A stretch of 61,942 nucleotides of DNA from Promethearchaeota archaeon (GCA_008080735.1 SHMW01000013.1:15918-77859); one strand, 5' to 3'; positions 18,374 through 27,872 are shown, counted from the stretch's first letter. Notes: generated from the letters alone by a model not told the origin. Program-made: numbers and translations.

Positions 18374-20329
18374 TTACTCCTCTATAGGTAAGAATTCATC
18401 TATATAGGCCATATATTGGACATCTCTGTAATATCTGAGCTCAATCGCGTTGCTTGGACATTGGGCGGCGCACGTTCCGCAACCCCGACAGCTGATAATA
18501 TCAACGACTAAATTTCCGTTTTCATTTACAGATATCGCATTGTAAGGACACGCTTCAATACATTTATAACATTTCGCGCATCGCTCGTCTGATGGAGTCG
18601 CCCGAATCAGTTCCATGGTATATTCCCCCCGACCCATCGGAATCGCTGCTGAGGACGCTGCACCTTTGGCTTGTCCTACAGCTTTATCAATTCCTTTCTG
18701 TCCTTGACATGAGCCGGCAATAAACACACCCGGAACTTTCGTACTAATCGGATCCAATCGAGCATGGAATTCCTTGAGAAATCCATCAGGACTACGTTCC
18801 ATATTCATTACGTTGGCGATTTCTACTGTACCTTGGGAGGGCAAAGACGCCGATGACAAGACTACCATATCAAATTCTTCTTCAATGACCGTGTCTGTTC
18901 CTACGGGCTCCATCTTAACCTTCAGATTCTTAGTTTCGGGATCCTCTTCAATATTTCCAACCAAACCTTTCATGAAGATAATACCAGAATTTCGCGCTCG
19001 ACGATAATACTCCTCATAATCCTTCCCGCAATTTCTCATATCGATATAGCATACGACTATTTCGGAATCAGGATATTCTGATTTAATTAACTTGGAGTTT
19101 TTCACCGATAAATTACAACACACTACGCTACAATACTCGTTACTTCGTAAATCCCGTGAACCCACGCAGTTGATGAATAATATGCGTTTCGGTCGCTCTC
19201 TATCAGAAGGTCGCTTTAGATGCCCAAATGTAGGTCCATTTGGCGCGAGAATGCGTTCGAGCTGAATCTGAGTTATTACGTTGTCATAGGTGCCGTATCC
19301 GTAATCATCCTCTTCATAGAGGTCCCAACCAGTCGCAATAATAATCGTTCCAACTTCGAGATCCACATACTCTTCCTTCATACTAAAATCAATCGATTCT
19401 TGATCGCATGAATCCACACACGCAAAACATTCCACACAAGAGTCTCGAGCAATATCATATACCGCTGGGACTGCTTGCGCGAATGAAATGTCAATGCATT
19501 TACGGGCCGAAAGGTTTTCGTCAAAATAATTCGGTACATAAATTGGACAGACTTCGGTACACTGGCCGCAGCCCGTACACGAGTCTTCATCCACATACCG
19601 AGGATTTCTCTTGACTTTTACCTGAAAGTTGCCAATATATCCATCCACATCAACAACTTCACTATAACTCATGATGTTTATATTCGGATGACGATTGGCT
19701 TCTAACATTTTTGGCCCCAAGATTCAGATAGAACAGTCATCTGTAGGAAACGTTCTGTCCAATTGGGACATCCGACCACCAATGGTCGTTTTCTTTTCTA
19801 CAAGATGGACTTTATATCCCGCATCTGCTAAGTCGATGGCTGAGGTTAGTCCTGCGATACCTCCGCCTATAACTAACGCTTCGGGTTTTACAGGAACAGT
19901 TTTCGTTGGCACATCCTCTAACAATCGTGCTCGTGAAATTCCTGCTTTAATGAGTTCAATCGATTTTTGCGTCGCTTCTTCCTTTTCTTGTTGATGAACG
20001 AAGCTACAATGTTCTCTGATATTGACGAATTCAAGGTATCGTGGTGGTAAACTGATCTCTTCGAGTATTGCGTGAAAGACCGGTTGATGTGTTTTAGGAG
20101 TGCATGCCGCAACAACAACCCGATCAAATCCGACTTCCTCGTTTTGCTCTTTTATATAGGCGCTTCCACCTTCAGTACACATCGAAAGATATTCATACGC
20201 CCAAACGTTCGGTAGCTTATCAATCTCCTCAACTATCTCTGGAACATCGAGTATTCCCGCTATATTTATACCTCACCGACACACAAATACCGCAATTTTT
20301 AGTTCATTGGTCTGTTCTTCTTCAGACAA
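18374..20329 (-). CDS. hdrA: selenoprotein HdrA with two selenocysteines
   Basis: 651 aa from a TTG start (AAGGTG just upstream) to the TAA at 18376-18374. Two UGA codons are in frame: Sec19 (20275-20273) in VCR-U-GINIAG and Sec202 (19726-19724) in DDCSI-U-ILGPKM. The Cys paralogue has ICQCGINIGG and LDCSLCILAPKM. Domains: N-terminal cluster domain, FAD-binding Rossmann (VIGGGIAGLTSAIDLADAGY), inserted ferredoxin CTGCGQCTEVCP and CVECFACVDSC, and a C-terminal ferredoxin pair CAKCYKCIEACP and CRGCGTCAAQCP. HdrA is the flavin-bifurcating subunit of heterodisulfide reductase-type complexes. Methanogen seleno-HdrA has Sec at the second site; a Sec at the first site is less familiar to me. No HdrB or HdrC is nearby. 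Confidence 0.92.
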
Positions 20330-20429
20330 TTTTTACACCTTTTGGGTAAATTAACCTCCAATATCTTGAGATTGATTTGTTTTGATTTTTAATTATAAGT
20401 TTAATATAGTTAATTGGTAAAATTAACAA

Positions 20430-20452
20430 TTGTTCTTAATATTTGTTCTTAA
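20430..20452. promoter_or_regulatory. tandem TTGTTCTTAA repeat upstream of hdrA
   Basis: The 10-mer TTGTTCTTAA occurs at 20430-20439 and 20443-20452, about 100-120 bp before the hdrA start on the minus strand. The spacing of 13 bp and its place upstream of the operon suggest an operator. No copy was seen upstream of the Cys cassette at 36350. Function is inference. Confidence 0.35.
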
Positions 20453-20595
20453 GATTAATCATTGAACTATTAATAACTAATGATATTTCAAAAGTAAGAA
20501 TCCGCATGTTGAGTTTGGGAAGTAGATATTTTTGATACATTTCATTCAAAAACAATTCAATTTTGATCTATTATGATAAAAGAATTATTCCCTTG

Positions 20596-20650
20596 AAAAA
20601 GTGGAAAATGGTATATTTTTCAGAAGTGAGTTTTTGATAATCCACTTTTT
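20596..20650. repeat. 10-bp inverted repeat between divergent genes
   Basis: AAAAAGTGGA (20596-20605) and TCCACTTTTT (20641-20650) are a perfect inverted repeat with a 35-nt spacer. It lies between the seleno-hdrA operon (leftward) and the 107-aa gene (rightward), upstream of a TATA-like ATTATATATTTT at about 20684-20695. It could be a regulator site or an RNA hairpin. The 425-bp spacer holds no gene. Confidence 0.4.
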
Positions 20651-20754
20651 TTCATAAGGAGCAAGTTACAGCATAGAGAATCCTATTATATATTTTAGTA
20701 ATATGATTCAGTGGATTCAAATATTTTTTAATCTGAGTTATCTTACCTAATAAT

Positions 20755-21078
20755 ATGGAAATAATTGCGATGGGAGAGTTGCGCTCATTTTTAACCACTC
20801 ATATTCCTAGCTATGAGGACCCCATCATATTCATCAGCTCGGACTTCATTCCTGGATGTCCGAAATGTAATAGTAGTGCCACCGTGTATTACATTAAAAT
20901 GGCGGAGCGAGATTCGATTCCAGATGAGCAGAATCTAATAAGAGCAGAAAAGCATAAGTTTCCCATTGATATTTATGTTAAATATCCGATAATGAAAGGA
21001 GCTCCTCAAAAAATCGTAATCGGCACGAAGGAGTCTAAAGGTAGATTGAAAATGGTTCTAAGGCGTGTGATTGATTAG
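20755..21078 (+). CDS. hypothetical small basic protein with CxxC
   Basis: 107 aa. It has one CPKC pair (FIPGCPKCNSSATVYYIK), which may bind zinc or an iron-sulfur cluster, and a basic C-terminus (GRLKMVLRRVID). No membrane segment or signal peptide. A TATA-like element lies about 65 bp upstream. I do not recognise the family. It is divergent from the seleno-hdrA operon and could share its control region. Confidence 0.62.
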   Translation: MEIIAMGELRSFLTTHIPSYEDPIIFISSDFIPGCPKCNSSATVYYIKMAERDSIPDEQNLIRAEKHKFPIDIYVKYPIMKGAPQKIVIGTKESKGRLKMVLRRVID

Positions 21079-21123
21079 GTCTCCAGTCTCCTGAATACAT
21101 TTAAAAAGAAGGTTCTATTCTTC

Positions 21124-21723
21124 TTAGTAATCTTTACTTACTTTGTAAGATCTTATAATTTTATTGACCACTTGCTCGTACGACGCATCCGCTTCAGAAG
21201 ATAATTCTTCTATTAAGACTTCGAAATCTTGTTTGACATCAGCCCAACCCAATCTAAAATGAAGATATTCCCAATTTATGCTATTTAAATTTGCAATCAA
21301 TATTTGAACAATATCATCAATATCAACCGTACTTCGATCAGAGCGTGCCAATTTAGTTATGATGAAATCTTCAACGGCTAATACATTAATGTTCTCTTTG
21401 AATCTTTGTGTTTTATTCGTCATTTTACTATCCCAGTTAAAACTATCACAAGGTTTTAACCATATTTCTGCTTCGCTTCCCTTTCCAAAAATCGTAAATA
21501 AATCATGATTAAGTTTAGGATTTTGAAGTGTTTTGATTCCTTGTTCTTCTAAATTTTCTATGAATTCGTTTAACTTATCTTGAGTATCAATACTAATAGA
21601 AATGTCTATATCTAAGGTGCTCCTGGCAATTTTGTACGCAGGAAGGGCTAATCCTCCTATTATTACTGCGTCTATATCAAGCTTGCCAGCAATCTCAAAA
21701 AATGTATTGATTAATTTATTCAT
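21124..21723 (-). CDS. nucleotidyltransferase, AbiEii/MNT toxin-like
   Basis: 199 aa. The motif IIGGLALPAYKIARSTLDIDISI has the GG-x(n)-R-x-T-x-DID pattern of DNA polymerase-beta-type nucleotidyltransferases in the AbiEii toxin family. VLAVEDFIITKLARSDRSTVDIDDI fits the family's C-terminal metal and structural region. Such toxins transfer nucleotides to tRNA or proteins. The ATG overlaps the end of a 53-codon upstream gene by 8 bp, the layout of a toxin-antitoxin operon, though the small gene is not a known antitoxin family. It may also act as a house-keeping nucleotidyltransferase. Confidence 0.78.
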   Translation of the reverse strand: MNKLINTFFEIAGKLDIDAVIIGGLALPAYKIARSTLDIDISISIDTQDKLNEFIENLEEQGIKTLQNPKLNHDLFTIFGKGSEAEIWLKPCDSFNWDSKMTNKTQRFKENINVLAVEDFIITKLARSDRSTVDIDDIVQILIANLNSINWEYLHFRLGWADVKQDFEVLIEELSSEADASYEQVVNKIIRSYKVSKDY

Positions 21724-21877
21724 CTACCTCAACCAACCTTGTTAACTCTTCAAAAATCTGTTGAGGGGTCTTTCCTTTTTTAACTAATTTTTGGAATTCT
21801 TCTACTTTTTTGAATGCTCTTTCTATATCTGCGGAAGATAGATGTATTGGAGCGCGTTCTTTTTTCTCTTCGGACAT
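21716..21877 (-). CDS. small acidic/basic helical protein, putative antitoxin
   Basis: 53 aa, too short for standard gene finders. The ATG at 21877 begins MSEEKKERAPIHLSS and the frame ends LTRLVEVDE-TAA, overlapping the nucleotidyltransferase start by 8 bp (GATGAATAA), which suggests translational coupling. It is predicted to be two helices with charged surfaces, without a DNA-binding motif I can name. The genetic position makes it a candidate antitoxin or partner of the nucleotidyltransferase; no homology was recognised. Confidence 0.65.
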   Translation of the reverse strand: MSEEKKERAPIHLSSADIERAFKKVEEFQKLVKKGKTPQQIFEELTRLVEVDE

Positions 21878-22536
21878 CTTTTAATTAATTTCTAATATGA
21901 ATAATGAATCGGAATATTGCTTTATAATAAAAGAAGTATTTAAATTTTTATAAATTTAATAGGAAATTCCAATAATTTTTGGAAACATACATTATTTTTT
22001 CCATTTTTATAGCTCTATAACCCTCAGTTGTATGAGAATAGAATATTATTTAGAAATCAATATATAAATCCCACCATTTTCCCCCGAGACGTCCTAAAAA
22101 TGCTAAGGCTTAAATAAAATGCAACCTACATTTATGTTAACAAAATATTTATTGTTTTTATTATGAATACGAAGGAGTTTGGTCAACATACTGGTCTGGG
22201 ATTTAATAGATTAGTCCAAGTTCCGCATATTGAAATTATCAGTATTATGCGTGTATATACGATTAACAAGTATATGCTGTTAACATACTGAATTTCACAC
22301 GATACAGAGATACTGAATCACTTTACACTACACCAATAACACGCTATTTCTTACTTATTCTCACTCCACTTAAACCTCCCCATCACAAATGACATATCAG
22401 AACCCATTATTTGTCTTTATATAATATAAACAGAAACGATATTTTGCTATAAGGAAGTCTATCAATCTCTCTATAATAGAGGGAAAAAACCTATAGTTAA
22501 GATAACAAATAAAATGTAGGAGAAGAAAAAGAAAAT
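21878..22536. other. 659-bp gene-poor interval
   Basis: No convincing gene. An ATG at 22163 opens 42 codons (MNTKEFGQHTGLG...) without recognisable features or Shine-Dalgarno. CATACTG occurs twice (about 22188 and 22284). The sequence at 22160-22400 looks less AT-rich than usual spacers here and may be a decayed gene or transfer remnant. Confidence 0.4.
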
Positions 22537-23724
22537 ATGTTTAATACAAAAAGCTTGAAGAGAAATCAGTGGAAATTATATTTATTTGAAGTATTTATAT
22601 GGTTTCATATGATTTCGGGAGTGCTTATCCCATTTTTTCTAAATTGGGGGAACCTTCAGTTTGTCGAGATTATGTATCTTCAAAGTTATTTTACGATGAT
22701 GATCATGGTTTTTGAAATTCCCTGTGGAGCAGTCTCAGATTATATTAGCAGAAAATTTTCTTTGCTGTTAGGGGGCGTTTCGAATATTATTGCTGTTCTG
22801 ATTTACATTAGTTATGCTAATATCGTAATCTTCTTTATTGGGGAAACCTTTTGGGCGTTATCCGCAGCATTTATATCAGGAACTGACGAATCTCTTCTGT
22901 TTGATACCCTCAAAAAACTCGATCAGGAACATCTAATTTCAAAAAAATCAGCAAGACTACAAACTGCCATGCTCGTGGGCATCGGTATATCTGCTCCAAT
23001 TGGTTCTCTAATAGGTACAATAATTTCACTTCCGGCGGTCGTATTATGTATGGCCATCCCATTTGCCATAGCAACCATTATTTCAGCTAGTATCATCGAG
23101 CCAAACCACTTTGAACAAAGGGAAGAGGAAACACAGACCTATCTAAAGATAATTAAATCTGGTTTTCTGGCATTAAAGACGAATAAGACTTTAAGAATAT
23201 TAGCTTTAGAGTTCGTTTCCGTGGATGCGTTAGTTTTCTTTATTTTATGGACTTATCAAGTGTACTTAGAACAAATTGGAGTTGCAATAACGTTTTATGG
23301 TTTCATAAGTGCAGCTATGACCGTAATGCAAATTTTGGTATTTAATATAGTTCCAAAAGTAGAGAAAAAGTATTCCAATAAGAAACTTTTCATCCAAATA
23401 TATACCTTAATACCTGCAACTGCATTTATCTTCATGGCGTTTATTTCATACATCCCATTAGCAATTGCTCTTATATTAATAGTAATTGGCTTTGGGTTTT
23501 CTCGCAAGATTTTATTTGTAAAAGGGATAAATTTTCAGATCGAATCAATAAATCGTGCAACTATTCTTAGTACCATTAATATGGCTGGAAGTCTATTAAG
23601 AGCTATTCTATACCCATTAATTGGATATTTGGTGATGTGGAATCTTAATTATACTTTCATCCTTCTAGGAATTATGATTATGATTCTTATAGCAATTTCA
23701 AGGATAAAAAATGAATATGTCTAA
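22537..23724 (+). CDS. MFS transporter, 12 TM
   Basis: 395 aa with about 12 membrane helices. The loop between helices 2 and 3 reads GAVSDYISRKFSLLLGG, which is the MFS motif A region. A TAGGAGAAG Shine-Dalgarno lies upstream of the ATG. The substrate is not evident; FEIPCGAVSD and the DESLLFDTLKKL block between helices 4 and 5 are typical of a group of uncharacterised MFS proteins of prokaryotes. No adjacent gene on the same strand indicates a substrate. A run of T follows the stop. Confidence 0.85.
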   Translation: MFNTKSLKRNQWKLYLFEVFIWFHMISGVLIPFFLNWGNLQFVEIMYLQSYFTMMIMVFEIPCGAVSDYISRKFSLLLGGVSNIIAVLIYISYANIVIFFIGETFWALSAAFISGTDESLLFDTLKKLDQEHLISKKSARLQTAMLVGIGISAPIGSLIGTIISLPAVVLCMAIPFAIATIISASIIEPNHFEQREEETQTYLKIIKSGFLALKTNKTLRILALEFVSVDALVFFILWTYQVYLEQIGVAITFYGFISAAMTVMQILVFNIVPKVEKKYSNKKLFIQIYTLIPATAFIFMAFISYIPLAIALILIVIGFGFSRKILFVKGINFQIESINRATILSTINMAGSLLRAILYPLIGYLVMWNLNYTFILLGIMIMILIAISRIKNEYV

Positions 23725-23820
23725 ACTTTTTTTTATATTAATTGAGAATTTTGAACATAATATAGGTAAACTATATTTACCAATTCTTTAGTCAAATCAG
23801 GACAGTTTATCCCTCTTTCT

Positions 23821-23979
23821 ATGGTTTATATCTCATACATAAAAAAAAAAACCGAGATCCTACAAAAGATATATACTATCGGAACTGCAACCGTTATTCT
23901 CGGAGTATGCATTAAAGCATTAAGACCAAAGGAGAGGACAAAGAAGATCTGGTGCGTACGGACACCCGGAGAGTATTAA
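23821..23979 (+). CDS. small ORF with one hydrophobic segment
   Basis: 52 codons from an ATG at 23821, through an A11 run, to TAA. The product has a basic N-terminus (MVYISYIKKKTE), one hydrophobic segment (IYTIGTATVILGVCI) and a basic C-terminus ending in RTPGEY. No Shine-Dalgarno is visible. The frame passes the homopolymer without a shift, but coding is not proven. Confidence 0.28.
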   Translation: MVYISYIKKKTEILQKIYTIGTATVILGVCIKALRPKERTKKIWCVRTPGEY

Positions 23980-24105
23980 ACCTTGATAAAAACTCGAAAA
24001 ATGAATACTTAGGTAAATTCCAAAAACTCTTATTTATTTCATAATTAATTAAGAACATATTTTAAATGAATATATACTATTTAGATAGGCATTCGTCGGA
24101 ATTTC

Positions 24106-25425
24106 ATGATCTCCTTAAAAACATTTAAACGATATACAACTTGTCTAATATCAAATAAGTACATAAAGATTGGCTTATGCCTCCATTCCATTAGTTTCAT
24201 GGCTGGGTTGATCATTGGACTAAACTTTGTGTTTACTGAGTATCATTATTTTGATTTTCCCGCATTTTATAGATCTGGAAACTTGATTTTCTCTGATCTG
24301 AATAACCTTTACAACCTTTCCTCATATCCAGGAGTTTATTTTAGATATTTACCGTTTTCTGCGCTATTATATTCATTCTTATCTTTATTTCCTATTGAAA
24401 TTGCATTTGTACTAAATGCGATTTTCAAACTAATTATAAATCTTTTGGTCGTTATTTTAATGACTTATCTATATGAACATTTCTATAGTAAAAATGGATC
24501 TCTTGATAAATATTTTTATTCCTTATTATTTGCATATTTGGTATTTGGTGCGCATGTGATAGATTATGTACAAGGTCAACCGAACCCATATCTTGCCTTT
24601 TTACTTTTAATTACTCTCTATTTTTTTGAAAGCTCTAAAAGAAAACCAAAAAAGAGGTTTTTATATAATCTTATGGGCGGACTATGTTTAGGAATTGCAT
24701 CTAGTTTTAAATTAACTCTATTTATTATCCTACCTTTTGTTTTAATCTATTCCTTGCAAAATTCCGATCTAAAGATTAATATTAGCAGATTATTGGGGGT
24801 CTTTTTAATTATCATTATTAATGGTTTTTTTTTCCTAATACAACCTAAAATTTTATCAGACTTTTTCATTCTTAATTTAGAAGGTGGTTTTTCTTATTTG
24901 GAATGTTCATTTTCAATCAGCATAACTCGTATGGTAATCAATAGTTTCGGGTTCTTTGAAATACACATTTCTCCTATGCTCATTATGATAATCTTTTTGG
25001 TACCTTTTTTTCTATTGGTATTTAATCAATATTTGAAAAATTATAATAAAAACAAATTATTACCGGAATTATTCTCCTTGGCTTTATTTATTCCAATACT
25101 CGTGTATATAGATGTCTGGTCTTATCAATATATTATCTCATTTCCTTTCATTCTTCTTTCTATGGGACGACTGAATGAAAATTTATATACGTTTGAAGAC
25201 TTTCATCCACAAATTTACAATAATGCAAAATTAAATTTAGACCAAACCAAAAAAATTGTCAATTTAATGGATATATATATATGGGATTTGCTTCCAGCGT
25301 TTTTCTTTTTTATTTTGCAAATTCCTGCCCTTAATATTTTTTACACCGTTTTTTCCTTGATTCTTTTTGTACGATTTTATAATTTCTATAAACACAAATT
25401 TTACTATGATTTCAACGATTTATAG
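24106..25425 (+). CDS. GT87-family membrane glycosyltransferase
   Basis: 439 aa with about 10 membrane helices. FDFPAFYRSGNLIFSDLNNLYNL is the acidic first-loop block of GT87 (DUF2029) polyprenol-phosphate-mannose-dependent transferases. FRYLPFSALLYS, YVQGQPNPYLAFLLL and GLCLGIASSFKLT are further family blocks. Such enzymes work on the outer face of the membrane and add mannose or arabinose to lipid-linked glycans, which fits the many glycoprotein-like products of this window. The last part holds a long cytosolic loop (ENLYTFEDFHPQ). Substrate is inferred from the family only. Confidence 0.82.
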   Translation: MISLKTFKRYTTCLISNKYIKIGLCLHSISFMAGLIIGLNFVFTEYHYFDFPAFYRSGNLIFSDLNNLYNLSSYPGVYFRYLPFSALLYSFLSLFPIEIAFVLNAIFKLIINLLVVILMTYLYEHFYSKNGSLDKYFYSLLFAYLVFGAHVIDYVQGQPNPYLAFLLLITLYFFESSKRKPKKRFLYNLMGGLCLGIASSFKLTLFIILPFVLIYSLQNSDLKINISRLLGVFLIIIINGFFFLIQPKILSDFFILNLEGGFSYLECSFSISITRMVINSFGFFEIHISPMLIMIIFLVPFFLLVFNQYLKNYNKNKLLPELFSLALFIPILVYIDVWSYQYIISFPFILLSMGRLNENLYTFEDFHPQIYNNAKLNLDQTKKIVNLMDIYIWDLLPAFFFFILQIPALNIFYTVFSLILFVRFYNFYKHKFYYDFNDL

Positions 25426-25487
25426 ATGTTACAATATGAAACCTCCTATTCGGATTCTATATCATCAAGAAAAGAAGAAAATAAATA

Positions 25488-25898
25488 TTAAGCCATTATT
25501 TTTTCTAAAACTTGATCTAATTGTTCCTCACTTGCGCCTTCTTTAGGAACATTGAGCTCGATTTTTCTGTCCCCTTTATTGCGAGGGATAATATGCACAT
25601 GGGAATGCTCTACTACCTGTCCGGCAGCTTTATAGTTATTCTGCACAATATTATATCCATCGATCTCCAGTTTTTCGTGGAGCAACAAGGCGACTCGCTT
25701 TACAGCTTTGAATAAGTTCCCTACTTCCTCATCGGGAAGCTTTTCTATCGTCGAATAATGTTTCTTGGGAATCACAACGGTATGTCCAGTAGATATGGGC
25801 CGTATATCGAGAAAAGCTATGTTTGTATCGTTTTCGAATACTTTTTTTGAGGGAATTTGTCCATTCACAATTTTGCAAAAAATGCAATCTTCACTCAT
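25488..25898 (-). CDS. HIT family hydrolase
   Basis: 136 aa. The N-terminal zinc pair CIFCKI, the block FLDIRPISTGHTVVIPKKH and the active-site HSHVHIIPR (HxHxH) are all present, as in Hint-type nucleoside phosphoramidate hydrolases. The enzyme cleaves AMP-lysine-type phosphoramidates or dinucleoside polyphosphates in the cytosol. AGGAGAAG lies before the ATG. It stands alone, and the family is general housekeeping. Confidence 0.93.
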   Translation of the reverse strand: MSEDCIFCKIVNGQIPSKKVFENDTNIAFLDIRPISTGHTVVIPKKHYSTIEKLPDEEVGNLFKAVKRVALLLHEKLEIDGYNIVQNNYKAAGQVVEHSHVHIIPRNKGDRKIELNVPKEGASEEQLDQVLEKIMA

Positions 25899-26077
25899 TT
25901 TTGTAGTCTTCTCCTTTCAATGAATTGTTGCTTATTTGTGAAAATACCTTTGTTTGTTTATAAGTTTTAAGCTTTAGATTTAAATAACAAAAACGAGATA
26001 TATAGAATACGGGTTAAAGTAATCCTTATTTTATTCAAAGATTATTCGTAACTAATCATTTAGGAGCATCCATAATC

Positions 26078-26998
26078 ATGAATCAATCAAGAATTCACAA
26101 ACCAAAGGAAAAAAGAAAACAAGATCGTGAAGAGATACCAGTAGAGGGCTCCTGTTGTGAAGACCCGCGTGTTGAAAATAAAAAAGGAGAAGTTGTATGC
26201 GTTCATTGCGGAACCGTACATGAACGTGATATCGTCGCTTTGAAGAGGAGAGCCTATACAGCCGAAGAGGTTGAGAAGAGAAGAATAACCGAACCTCGAT
26301 GGAGGCGTTTTGGACCTCGAACCACCATTCCTTCAGCAACAAAAGAGGATAGGATGAGTCCAGAACGTAAAACTCTGTTTTCACGCTTATCAAAAATTCA
26401 AAAATCTCTCGTATCGAGTATAGAGAGAAATTTCTGGGAGGCACGACCAAAGCTAAAAATGCTCACCTCTATGTTGAATATTCCTAAATATATCGAAGAA
26501 ACCGCATGGAAAATATACGCTGAAGCGGCAAAAAAACAATTGACACTGGGTCGGACTATCAAGGGATTTGTTGCAGCCGCTCTTTATGCTGCTATACGAG
26601 TACATGAATATCCGCGAATATTGGACGAGATTTGCGACGCGATGATGATTTCCCGACATAAAGTTATAAAATCGTTAGGGTTGATTATTAAGAAAGTTCT
26701 CCCAGAGTTAGGATTAAAATATCATCCAATCACACCTAAAAAATTGATATACCGATTCGGGAACGAGGCAGATATGTCGCTTCAAATCCAAAAAAAAGCA
26801 TATGACTTATTGAAGAAAACTGTTGAAGCTCATATGCAAACGGGAGGAAAAGATCCGCGGGGATTTGCAGCCGCCGCGCTTTATATGGCGGCTAAATCCA
26901 CACCCGATCAAAGGACGCAGTCTGAGATGGCAGATATAGCGGGAATTACTGAGGTAACTTTGCGAAATCGATTGAAAGATTTACGAAAATATATATGA
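26078..26998 (+). CDS. tfb: transcription initiation factor B (TFIIB-like), unusual zinc ribbon
   Basis: 306 aa. The C-terminal two thirds are two cyclin-like repeats (about residues 110-205 and 215-305), each with the FVAAALYAA/FAAAALYMA helix. The N-terminal zinc ribbon has Cys41 and Cys44 (CVHCG), but the first pair is SCCEDP (Cys26, Cys27) instead of CxxC/H, and the loop to Cys41 is shorter than usual. The B-finger/linker is present (RRITEPRWRRFGPR). TFB recruits RNA polymerase to TBP-bound promoters. This divergent ribbon suggests a paralogue with specialised promoters, or an alternative zinc ligand set. Archaea often carry several TFBs. Confidence 0.9.
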   Translation: MNQSRIHKPKEKRKQDREEIPVEGSCCEDPRVENKKGEVVCVHCGTVHERDIVALKRRAYTAEEVEKRRITEPRWRRFGPRTTIPSATKEDRMSPERKTLFSRLSKIQKSLVSSIERNFWEARPKLKMLTSMLNIPKYIEETAWKIYAEAAKKQLTLGRTIKGFVAAALYAAIRVHEYPRILDEICDAMMISRHKVIKSLGLIIKKVLPELGLKYHPITPKKLIYRFGNEADMSLQIQKKAYDLLKKTVEAHMQTGGKDPRGFAAAALYMAAKSTPDQRTQSEMADIAGITEVTLRNRLKDLRKYI

Positions 26999-27279
26999 TA
27001 TCCCGCTCAGTGATTCTGAATGTTCAATATTTCTATCGAAGATTTCTTCATTACATAAAAATATAATTTTTATTATATCAGCAATGATTTCAGGGAAAAT
27101 ATAGTTTTATATAATTTGCCTCTGATATACTCCTTTCAATCATTCAAATTACTTCAGAAATAGTACAAGAAAGGAAAGATTTTTTAATTTTTTAAGTATA
27201 TAATTCTTTAAGGTATCTAACGATATCATTTAATTTATTTACAAAATTAATTCGCAATAAAATATAAAGAAGTGATTTT

Positions 27280-27540
27280 ATGGCCAAGAGCCAAGGAACC
27301 GTAAAATGGTTCAACAGTAAGAAAGGATACGGCTTTATCACACCAGACGACGGTGGAGATGATGTGTTTGTTCATTATACAGGCATAGCCGGTGAAGATA
27401 ATAGTTTTAAGGTTATCTATGAGGGAGACAAAGTAGAATACGAGGTCACCGAAGGAAAAAAAGGTCCACAAGCCGTCGATGTTGAGGTAACCGAGAAAGC
27501 TCCTCGCGATAGTTATAATAAACGAGGCTCCTTCTATTAA
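27280..27540 (+). CDS. cold-shock domain protein
   Basis: 86 aa. It has [19 protein letters not shown] (RNP1) and DVFVHYTGI (RNP2), the nucleic-acid-binding faces of CspA-type proteins. The C-terminus adds a short charged tail with arginine ([12 protein letters not shown]). A GAAGTGA Shine-Dalgarno lies just before the ATG. It binds single-stranded RNA or DNA and may act as an RNA chaperone. CspA-type proteins in archaea are usually regarded as acquired from bacteria. Confidence 0.93.
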   Translation: MAKSQGTVKWFNSKKGYGFITPDDGGDDVFVHYTGIAGEDNSFKVIYEGDKVEYEVTEGKKGPQAVDVEVTEKAPRDSYNKRGSFY

Positions 27541-27872
27541 ACTCAGTATCTTAGTAATGTACCACACAAAAAATTAATAAACAATAAATAGAGATTTAAG
27601 ATATTCACGTTCCAAGTAGTAAAACGGGTTAACCATCTTTTTCTCGCTTTTTTCTTTTCACTTTTATTCTATTTACTTTTTGTGAAAGTGGATGGACTCG
27701 GGGTTAATTTTCTCATAATTAAAATTTAAAAACAGAAGATTAAACCTATTAAGGTTATTCTATGGATTAATACATTTTCTTAATTAAATTAGAAATTCAC
27801 AGATAGAATAACATTACGCTTAATTCATAAGAAAAAATGATAGAAAAAATAAAAGAAATAAATAGGAAAAAA
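27541..27872. other. 332-bp spacer, nothing seen
   Basis: AT-rich sequence between the convergent cold-shock and ferredoxin genes. No gene, strong hairpin or repeat was seen. T-rich tracts at 27640-27680 may end transcription of the cold-shock gene. Confidence 0.4.

Noticed and set aside
17923..20329. hdrA and mvhD as pseudogenes with nonsense mutations
   Set aside because: All four stops are TGA, all replace conserved Cys, the frames remain open on both sides, and a SECIS-like element follows.
22163..22291. 42-codon frame in the gene-poor interval
   Set aside because: No Shine-Dalgarno, no family and unusual composition; listed only as part of the interval.
27247..27567. 106-codon minus-strand frame opposite the cold-shock gene
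   Set aside because: It is the mirror of a well-conserved cold-shock domain and has no family features.
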